Assembly: GCA_019422485.1 (NCBI GenBank)
Contig: JAHZDG010000040.1
Span: 10,424 to 17,960 of the forward strand
Direction of reading: 5' to 3'
DNA length: 7,537 nucleotides
DNA from: Alistipes sp.
GTDB taxonomy: Bacteria > Bacteroidota > Bacteroidia > Bacteroidales > Rikenellaceae
Part shown: positions 1 through 4,248 of the stretch, piece after piece
Layout: the number at the start of each line of letters is the position of its first letter
How positions within the stretch are numbered: position 1 is the stretch's first letter
Notes under the pieces: model-generated
The model's database searches: none
Told to the model about the DNA's origin: nothing
The model's input: only the letters and a program-made list of their open reading frames with translations
Position numbers and translations under genes: made by a program

Positions 1-1
1 G

Positions 2-664
2 ATCCGTAAAGGAACGCGTAACTACCTGTACGAAGCGGCTATGACCGAAGAAGAAGCCGAACTGGCCCTGGAACGGGGAGCCGGAATTGTGGACGATTGT
101 CGGGCCGAAGGCTGCAATATCATCAGTTTCGGGGAGATGGGGATCGCCAATACCTCTTCTTCGTCGATGTGGATGCACTTTCTGACGGGGATTCCCTTGG
201 AAGCTTGCACGGGAGCCGGCAGTGGACTGGATCGGGCCGGGATACGTCGCAAATATGAAATTCTGCAACGGGCAGCTGACAATTATAAGGGTGATCGTTC
301 GACCTATGATATTATGCGCTATTTCGGTGGATACGAAATGGTGATGGCCGTGGGCGGCATGTTGCGGGCGGCCGAATTGGGTATGGTGATCCTGATCGAC
401 GGTTTTATCATGACTAACTGCCTGCTGGTGGCTTCCAAACTCTATCCTGATGTAATGCATTATGCGATCTTCGGGCATCAGGGTGACGAAGCGGGACATA
501 AATTGGTGCTCGATTACTTGGGGGCTCAGCCGATTCTACACCTTGACCTGCGTCTGGGGGAAGGCACGGGTGCCATTTGCGCTTATCCGATTGTGGAATC
601 GGCCGTGCGGATGATCCGCGAAATGAGCTCGTTCCACGATGCTCGTGTGACCAAATATTTTTAG
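2..664 (+). CDS. cobT: Nicotinate-nucleotide--dimethylbenzimidazole phosphoribosyltransferase, 3' part
   Basis: CobT transfers the phosphoribosyl group of nicotinate mononucleotide to a lower-ligand base such as dimethylbenzimidazole, giving the alpha-riboside phosphate used for the cobalamin nucleotide loop; it is cytoplasmic. The reading frame is open from base 2, so the true start lies upstream; 220 residues remain of a protein usually near 350. Visible family motifs are 'FGEMGIANT' (fragment residues about 43-51), 'TGAGSGLD', 'FGGYEMVMAVGGML', 'VILIDGFIMTNCL', 'FGHQGDEAGHK' and 'LRLGEGTGA', whose glutamate (about residue 187) matches the known catalytic glutamate of the family. The usual 'GIGNT' reads 'GIANT' here. 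The gene ends in two adjacent stops, TAG TGA. Downstream cobS and cobC support the pathway role. The assignment is firm; the identity of the base used cannot be told. Confidence 0.97.
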   Translation: MRKGTRNYLYEAAMTEEEAELALERGAGIVDDCRAEGCNIISFGEMGIANTSSSSMWMHFLTGIPLEACTGAGSGLDRAGIRRKYEILQRAADNYKGDRSTYDIMRYFGGYEMVMAVGGMLRAAELGMVILIDGFIMTNCLLVASKLYPDVMHYAIFGHQGDEAGHKLVLDYLGAQPILHLDLRLGEGTGAICAYPIVESAVRMIREMSSFHDARVTKYF

Positions 665-745
665 TGAAGAGCCCGAAGGAAAGAGGGCGTGTCGGGAATT
701 CAACGTTCGTCCTCCATCCTGTTTATGATAGGGCCCCGAAAATAG

Positions 746-776
746 GGAGAGGAAGGATCTCGGATCGTTCCTCTTC
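746..776. repeat. Near-perfect inverted repeat (hairpin) in cobT-cobS gap
   Basis: The arms 746-759 and 763-776 pair in 13 of 14 positions: one G-G mismatch (755/767), one G-T wobble (747/775), and a three-base TCG loop. The inner arms read GATC/GATC and the outer arms GGAA/TTCC with flanking pairs. What follows is ATTATATGG rather than a run of T, so it is not a typical intrinsic terminator. It may act as an RNA-stabilising or processing stem between cobT and cobS, or as a protein-binding palindrome; the function is inference. Confidence 0.55.
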
Positions 777-909
777 ATTATATGGAGAAATGAGGTCACG
801 ATGTTTTGGGGAAGTTGTGAGTGTGGCTTCTCCGATGAAAGGGCAGACCTTTTCTCCGGATATTTTCAGAAGTTTTCGGGGCGAAGCGTGGAATTTTGTG
901 TAAGAAAAT

Positions 910-967
910 GCGGGATCGGGTACGATGCACTCGTTGGCGTTGTGTTTCGGTAAAGGGTCCGTCCCGC
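910..967 (+). promoter_or_regulatory. Possible structured leader closing just before cobS
   Basis: GCGGGA at 910-915 is complementary to TCCCGC at 962-967 and would close a 46-base loop ending 16 bases before the cobS ATG. Inside it, ACGA (922-925) can pair with TCGT (931-934) around a five-base loop. This could be the folded 5' leader of cobS. It does not show the conserved boxes of the cobalamin riboswitch, so no ligand is proposed. A six-base stem can arise by chance; confidence is low. Confidence 0.25.
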
Positions 968-983
968 TTAAAATCAGAAAACG

Positions 984-1763
984 ATGAATGTAGCGGCTGC
1001 TTTTATCTTTTTTACTCGGTTGCCTTTGTGGCGATGGCTGCATCCTGCCCCGGAGGCCTATAAACATGTGGTGGTCTATTGGCCTGTGGTGGGTTGGCTG
1101 ACGGCGGGTGTGAGTGCCGGGGTCTTGTATCTGGCCAGTCTGGTGATGCCGGCCATGTTGGCCGTATGGGCGGCTGTCGCGGCTCGGCTGTTGTTGACCG
1201 GAGCCTTGCATGAAGATGGATTGGCCGATTTCTTTGATGGCTTCGGGGGAGGCGGCAGTGACCGTACCCGCATCCTGGCCATCATGAAAGATTCGCATAT
1301 CGGGACGTACGGTGTGATCTCCCTGATCGTTTATCTGTTGTTTTATACCGGGTTGTTGATGGCTTTGCCGGTGCCGTTGGCCTGTATGGCGTTATTGTGC
1401 GGAGATCCGTTGGCCAAAGGAACAGCCGCACAGCTGGTCAACCTGTTGCCGTATGCCCGCACCGAACAGCAGAGCAAAGCCAAAGTAGTTTATGACCGGA
1501 TGTCGCTTTCGGAAGGTACCGTGACGGTCGTGTTCGCTCTGTTACCCTTGCTGTTTCTGCTGCATCCTTATTATTGGGGGGCGCTGCTGGGACCGGTGGT
1601 GATGTTCCTGTGCCTGGTAGCGTTGATGAAAAAACGCATCGGAGGGTATACCGGCGACTGTTGCGGAGCGACCTGTCTGTTGTGCGAATGGGCATTTTAT
1701 TTGTTGATTGTCATTTTGTATACCATCGATGGAACTTATCTTAGTGCGACATACCTCGGTTGA
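984..1763 (+). CDS. cobS: Adenosylcobinamide-GDP ribazoletransferase (cobalamin synthase)
   Basis: CobS joins adenosylcobinamide-GDP with alpha-ribazole (or its 5'-phosphate) at the cytoplasmic membrane, closing the cobalamin nucleotide loop. The product is 259 residues, normal for the family. Key motifs are 'GALHEDGLADFFDGFGGG' (about 73-90), the acidic HxDGLADxxDG signature, followed by 'ILAIMKDSHIGTYGV' (about 97-111). Several hydrophobic segments follow (about 113-140, 175-205 and 230-250) plus 'FIFFTRLPLWR' at the N-terminus, all typical. The ATG at 984 is chosen because an in-frame TAA lies 15 bases upstream and the N-terminus aligns with the usual family start. No strong Shine-Dalgarno is visible, only an A-rich stretch, as is common in Bacteroidota. 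The last 35 bases overlap cobC, suggesting translational coupling. The stop is TGA. Confidence 0.97.
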   Translation: MNVAAAFIFFTRLPLWRWLHPAPEAYKHVVVYWPVVGWLTAGVSAGVLYLASLVMPAMLAVWAAVAARLLLTGALHEDGLADFFDGFGGGGSDRTRILAIMKDSHIGTYGVISLIVYLLFYTGLLMALPVPLACMALLCGDPLAKGTAAQLVNLLPYARTEQQSKAKVVYDRMSLSEGTVTVVFALLPLLFLLHPYYWGALLGPVVMFLCLVALMKKRIGGYTGDCCGATCLLCEWAFYLLIVILYTIDGTYLSATYLG

Positions 1764-2268
1764 TGTGCCGACGGGCATTTGTTACGGACAGAGCGATGTT
1801 CCGGTGAAGGCCTCTTTCCCGCAAGAGGCGGACCGGGTTCGGGAAGCTTTGGAGCAGGAAATCAAAAACGGGCCGTTCGATGCCGTCTATACCAGCCCGT
1901 TGAGTCGTTGTACCCGTCTGGCCGAATGGTGCGGATATGGGGAAGCGATTTGGGATGCCCGTCTGAAGGAGATGAATTTCGGGTCGTGGGAGCTGCAACC
2001 CTGGGATGGGCTGCCCGATCCCGAAACCAAACCCTGGTTTGACGATTGGATTCGTACGGCGCCTCCGGGAGGCGAATCTTTTCTGGATCAACGCAGTCGG
2101 GTCGAAGCCTGGCTCAACGAAGTGCGTTCGCAATCCTATCAACGGGTGCTGGCGTTCTGTCATGGGGGAATCATTGCCTGTGCTTATTCGCTGTGCAGCG
2201 GCTGGCCCATGGAGGAGGTGTTTAAAAATCAGGCTCCTTACGGAGGAATCGTTCATTTCAAAGCCTGA
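1729..2268 (+). CDS. cobC: Alpha-ribazole phosphatase, histidine phosphatase family
   Basis: This enzyme removes the 5'-phosphate from alpha-ribazole phosphate or adenosylcobalamin phosphate in the last steps of cobalamin assembly. The 179-residue product is a one-domain histidine phosphatase (phosphoglycerate mutase-like). The phosphate-accepting histidine is His8 in 'LVRHTS'; RHT in place of the common RHG is usual for alpha-ribazole phosphatases. Arg60 lies in 'TSPLSRC', Glu81 in 'LKEMNFGSWE' is the likely acid, and His145 lies in 'FCHGG'. ATG 1729 is preferred over the in-frame TTG at 1708 because the family begins directly with the 'MELILVRH' strand. The start lies inside cobS (35-base overlap, different frame). 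General phosphatases share the fold, but the motif form and the position after cobS make this role well supported. Confidence 0.94.
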   Translation: MELILVRHTSVDVPTGICYGQSDVPVKASFPQEADRVREALEQEIKNGPFDAVYTSPLSRCTRLAEWCGYGEAIWDARLKEMNFGSWELQPWDGLPDPETKPWFDDWIRTAPPGGESFLDQRSRVEAWLNEVRSQSYQRVLAFCHGGIIACAYSLCSGWPMEEVFKNQAPYGGIVHFKA

Positions 2269-2282
2269 ATCCCGGGCTTTTT
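2260..2282 (+). terminator. Weak intrinsic terminator over the cobC stop codon
   Basis: AAAGCC (2260-2265) pairs with GGCTTT (2275-2280) around a nine-base loop that contains the cobC TGA stop, and five Ts occupy 2278-2282. The stem is only six pairs with three G-C pairs, so it may be inefficient. Its place between cobC and a separate promoter at 2285 fits the end of the cobalamin operon. Confidence 0.45.
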
Positions 2283-2284
2283 CC

Positions 2285-2292
2285 TATCTTTG
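2285..2292 (+). promoter_or_regulatory. Bacteroidota -7 promoter element for the CDF exporter gene
   Basis: TATCTTTG is an exact match to the Bacteroidota -7 consensus TAnnTTTG. It lies 38 bases before the ATG at 2331, so transcription would begin around 2297. No clear TTG-type -33 element sits at the usual distance. The short leader can form a CCCC/GGGG stem (2299-2302 with 2310-2313). The same octamer occurs at 4221 before the efflux operon. Confidence 0.6.
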
Positions 2293-2330
2293 CCATAACC
2301 CCTCTGTTCGGGGCGGTAAAGGGATTGTTT

Positions 2331-3272
2331 ATGGCGGGACATACGCATCATGGGCATGGTCATGCACACGTCCATACCCTCTCATCGTCGGATCATTTGA
2401 ACCGGGCTTTTCGTCTCGGAATTTTGTTGAACCTGGTCTTTGTGGTCGTGGAGTTCGCGGCCGGTTTGTGGTTGAGTTCCATGGCGCTGATTTCCGACGC
2501 CGGACACAACCTGAGCGATGTGGTCGGACTGGTTTTGGCCTTGTTGGCTTTCCGGCTGATGCGATTACGCCCCAATGCCCGGTATACCTACGGCTATAAG
2601 AAAAGTACGGTGCTGGTGTCTCTGCTCAATGCCTGCATTCTGTTGGTGGCCGTGGGGATGATCTTAGTCTCGAGTATCCAAAAACTGCAGCATCCCGAGC
2701 CGATTCAGGGCGGAATTGTCGCCTGGGTGGCCGGGATAGGTATCGTCGTCAATGCGTTTACGGCCTGGCTGTTCATGAAGGACAAGGATCGGGATCTGAA
2801 TGTCAAGGGGGCATACCTGCATATGGCGGCCGATGCATTGGTGTCGGTGGGTGTTTTGGTGTCGGGGCTGGTGATTCGGGCGACGGGATGGAATGTGATC
2901 GACCCGGTGATCGGGATCGTAATTGCCGGTGTTATTCTGGTGTCGACGGCCAAATTGCTGCATGCCAGCCTGCGTCTTTCGTTGGATGGGGTGCCCGAGG
3001 GGATCGATCCAGAGATGGTATGTCAGGCCATGCGGGCGGCCGATCCGGGGGTGATGGATGTCCATCATGTGCATATCTGGGCGTTGAGTACCACGGAAAA
3101 TGCCCTGACGGCTCATGTGCGGGTGGCCGATTGGCAGACGGCTTCGTCGATCAAACGGAAAATAAAACAATGCTTGGAATCGTTTCATATTCAGCACGCG
3201 ACTTTGGAGATGGAAACTTCGGAAGAGACCTGTTCCAACGGTGCGTGTGATTGTCATCATCAGGAAAAGTAA
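2331..3272 (+). CDS. Cation diffusion facilitator family metal exporter (zinc-type, CzcD/ZitB-like)
   Basis: CDF proteins export Zn2+ and related divalent ions from the cytoplasm in exchange for protons and usually act as dimers. The product is 313 residues, a normal length. The N-terminus is His-rich (seven His in the first 15 residues). Six membrane segments can be seen, starting with 'GILLNLVFVVVEF'. The intramembrane metal site is complete: 'SDAGHNLSD' in segment 2 (His59, Asp63) and 'LHMAADALVS' in segment 5 (His164, Asp168). A cytoplasmic C-terminal domain carries 'HHVHIWALS' and 'LTAHVRV'. The tail ends C-x4-C-x-C-H-H (301-310), a likely extra metal-binding patch. ATG 2331 is chosen over the TTG at 2325. 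It has its own promoter motif and flanking terminators, so it is probably a single-gene unit. H/D ligands at both sites suggest Zn2+, but exact ion choice is inference. Confidence 0.95.
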   Translation: MAGHTHHGHGHAHVHTLSSSDHLNRAFRLGILLNLVFVVVEFAAGLWLSSMALISDAGHNLSDVVGLVLALLAFRLMRLRPNARYTYGYKKSTVLVSLLNACILLVAVGMILVSSIQKLQHPEPIQGGIVAWVAGIGIVVNAFTAWLFMKDKDRDLNVKGAYLHMAADALVSVGVLVSGLVIRATGWNVIDPVIGIVIAGVILVSTAKLLHASLRLSLDGVPEGIDPEMVCQAMRAADPGVMDVHHVHIWALSTTENALTAHVRVADWQTASSIKRKIKQCLESFHIQHATLEMETSEETCSNGACDCHHQEK

Positions 3273-3284
3273 AAAAGAGGGATG

Positions 3285-3310
3285 CAGGGAGGGATTCAGG
3301 CCCTGTTTTT
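3285..3310 (+). terminator. Possible intrinsic terminator after the CDF exporter gene
   Basis: CAGGG (3285-3289) pairs with CCCTG (3301-3305) around an 11-base loop, directly followed by TTTTT (3306-3310). It starts 12 bases after the CDF stop codon. The five-pair stem with a wide loop is modest, though the position and T-run are right. Confidence 0.5.
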
Positions 3311-3339
3311 GCAAGGATCACCCATAGCATTACCTTACT
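3306..3339 (+). promoter_or_regulatory. Tentative promoter for the DUF4251 gene
   Basis: TTTTTG (3306-3311) resembles the Bacteroidota -33 element. TACCTTAC (3332-3339), 20 bases further on, resembles the -7 TAnnTTTG with the last two bases different. Transcription would begin near 3344, which would favour the ATG at 3355 as start codon. The -33 part shares bases with the preceding terminator's T-run, so it may be coincidence. Confidence 0.3.
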
Positions 3340-3354
3340 AAAATGATGAACAGT

Positions 3355-3861
3355 ATGAAAAAAGCATGGTTTATAAGTCTCTGTTTGCTGATCTTGAGTG
3401 GCGGGATGGCCTCTCTTTCGGCTCAGAATCGCAGCGCCCGCAAGGCTCAATTTGCGGAACAAGTGACCAAACAGGTGAATGATCAGGATTTTTACCTGGA
3501 TATTACGTTGGTGCAGCCGGTGGGGCTGGCGACCTTTACTCCTTCGAGAGGACAATATTTTCTGTCGGTGCGGGATGAGCAGGTGAGTCTCTATTTGCCG
3601 TATGTGGGACGGGGTTACGATGTGCCTTATGGCGGCGGACCTACGCTGCGTTTTACCTCCCCGTTGGAACATTATGAGGTGCAACCCGGCAAGAAAGGCT
3701 CTTCGACGATTACGCTTTCGGCTCAGAATGAGTATGATCGGACGGTGTATATGACCCTGACGGTTTATCCCAACGGATCGGCTTATCTGCGGGTGCGGGT
3801 GGACGGTCTGCAGATGATCGGGTACAGCGGTCAGCTTGACCTGGAACCCCAGGAAGAGTAA
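3355..3861 (+). CDS. Exported DUF4251 domain protein, function unknown
   Basis: The product is 168 residues. Residues 1-24 are a signal peptide: 'MKK', a hydrophobic core, and a 'SLSAQ' ending typical of Bacteroidota signal peptidase I sites, so the mature protein is probably periplasmic. There is no lipobox cysteine. The mature part matches the DUF4251 pattern: a Lys/Gln-rich helix (about 29-44), then beta-rich sequence with 'LYLPYVGRGYDVPYGGG' (79-95) and an end like 'SAYLRVRVDG...IGYSGQL'. The start could also be ATG 3343 or 3346; 3355 gives the cleanest signal peptide and fits the tentative promoter. It sits between a metal exporter and an efflux operon but has separate signals, so neither gives a firm clue. 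No function is assigned to this domain that I know of. Confidence 0.85.
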   Translation: MKKAWFISLCLLILSGGMASLSAQNRSARKAQFAEQVTKQVNDQDFYLDITLVQPVGLATFTPSRGQYFLSVRDEQVSLYLPYVGRGYDVPYGGGPTLRFTSPLEHYEVQPGKKGSSTITLSAQNEYDRTVYMTLTVYPNGSAYLRVRVDGLQMIGYSGQLDLEPQEE

Positions 3862-3889
3862 TCGATCCGGGGGAGGTTCGGAGAGTACG

Positions 3890-3976
3890 ATGAAAATAAA
3901 CCCCCAGCCAGCGTTCTCCATCCCAAGCGGCGATGCTCCGGACAAAATGGACGGGGAGAAAAAAGATGATTCGTAG
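3890..3976 (+). CDS. Possible 28-residue small protein, unproven
   Basis: An ATG at 3890 opens a 28-codon frame ending in TAG. It has a purine-rich GGAGAG (3880-3885) four bases before the start, unusually close to a Shine-Dalgarno for this organism. The product starts 'MKINPQPAFSIPSGDAP', is rich in Pro, Lys and Asp, and ends 'KKDDS'. It has no signal peptide or membrane segment. The terminator at 3995 lies 18 bases after the stop. It resembles no protein I know, and a frame this short can easily arise by chance. Confidence 0.2.
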   Translation: MKINPQPAFSIPSGDAPDKMDGEKKDDS

Positions 3977-3994
3977 CTTGTAGAAAACTTATTC

Positions 3995-4022
3995 ACGCGG
4001 ACCCTTCGGGGCCCGCGTTTTT
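3995..4022 (+). terminator. Strong intrinsic terminator with UUCG loop
   Basis: The arms 3995-4004 and 4009-4018 pair with one A-C mismatch, are almost wholly G-C, and are capped by the very stable C(UUCG)G tetraloop. TTTTT (4018-4022) follows at once. It is directed along the + strand; the opposite strand lacks a good T-run. It lies 133 bases after the DUF4251 stop, so the transcript carries a long 3' tail or a separate short RNA ends here. Confidence 0.88.
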
Positions 4023-4136
4023 GTTGGAAAGCCATCCGGAGCGTTGTCTGGGCAGAAAGAAAAAACGCTATCATAAGAAAAAAGTTAAAAATTGAACCAT
4101 TTTGATATAATGAAATCGGAGATTGTTCGTTTAATA

Positions 4137-4155
4137 AGAAAGATGTGAACTTTCT
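4137..4155. promoter_or_regulatory. Inverted repeat, possible operator or hairpin, upstream of efflux promoter
   Basis: AGAAAG (4137-4142) and CTTTCT (4150-4155) form a perfect six-base inverted repeat with a seven-base spacer. TCGT (4127-4130) and ACGA (4160-4163) could extend it. It lies 45 bases before the -33 element, so it could bind a dimeric regulator of the efflux operon. No regulator gene is in the window, so this is inference. Confidence 0.3.
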
Positions 4156-4199
4156 GTATACGAGCCTGGTCAATAAAGGGGAATGAGAGAGTGGGGTGC

Positions 4200-4228
4200 T
4201 TGTTTTTTATGGGAAGCGTTTATCTTTG
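4200..4228 (+). promoter_or_regulatory. Bacteroidota-type promoter of the RND efflux operon
   Basis: TTG followed by a T-run (4200-4208) forms the -33 element, and TATCTTTG (4221-4228) is an exact -7 TAnnTTTG match; 18 bases separate the TTG from the -7. Transcription would start near 4233, leaving a leader of about 10-16 bases before the ATG at 4243 or 4249. This argues against the in-frame ATG at 4183, which lies upstream of the promoter. Confidence 0.7.
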
Positions 4229-4248
4229 TGCCGAAATCCTTTATGCTT

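Larger units (their letters stand above)
665..983. other. 319-base gap between cobT and cobS, no convincing gene
   Basis: No frame on either strand here gives a protein I recognise. The one longer forward frame (577-903) starts inside cobT, and its sequence shows no domain, signal peptide or conserved motif. I found no good TAnnTTTG promoter motif and no T-run behind a hairpin. Two inverted repeats are present and listed separately (746-776 and 910-967). The gap is unusual between genes of one pathway: it could be an untranslated spacer in a cobT-cobS transcript, a structured leader for cobS, or the remains of a lost gene. I cannot choose between these from sequence alone. Confidence 0.6.
3862..4248. 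other. 387-base region between the DUF4251 gene and the efflux operon
   Basis: The first part (3862-3994) holds complementary G and C tracts and a 28-codon open frame; the middle holds a strong terminator (3995-4022). The second part (4023-4199) is clearly more AT-rich than its surroundings, has an AGAAAG/CTTTCT inverted repeat, and leads to the efflux promoter (4200-4228). No regulator gene is encoded here on either strand. The long minus-strand open frame across it matches no protein family I recognise and appears to be a shadow. Confidence 0.6.

Noticed and set aside
841..860. On the minus strand, a stretch resembling the B12-box (GGAGA...GGTCTGCCC against GGAGACCTGCC).
   Set aside because: The spacing is wrong, the other conserved cobalamin-riboswitch elements are missing upstream on that strand, and it points away from cobS.
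577..903. Forward open frame across the end of cobT and most of the gap.
   Set aside because: It overlaps cobT heavily, shows no domain, signal or hydrophobic pattern, and has no start signal; probably chance.
723..1298. Long minus-strand open frame over the cobT-cobS gap and cobS.
   Set aside because: The cobS frame is certain by its motifs; the antisense product is rich in Arg, His and Pro, as expected of a shadow frame in GC-rich coding DNA.
1708..1728. TTG start seven codons before the cobC ATG (and likewise TTG 2325 two codons before the CDF ATG).
   Set aside because: The protein family begins at the ATG, and the extra residues add nothing recognisable.
3935..4042. GCTCCGGA and TCCGGAGC, an eight-base inverted repeat around the strong terminator.
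   Set aside because: The arms are almost 100 bases apart, the core TCCGGA is itself palindromic, and the compact UUCG hairpin between them explains the structure better.
4092..4111. TTGAAC and TATAAT resembling a sigma-70 promoter.
   Set aside because: Only eight bases separate them, far from the usual 17, and Bacteroidota use a different promoter pattern, which is present at 4200-4228.
3151..4173. Minus-strand open frame of 340 codons over the DUF4251 gene.
   Set aside because: It matches no family I recognise, crosses the forward terminator and promoter region, and opposes a well-supported secreted protein.
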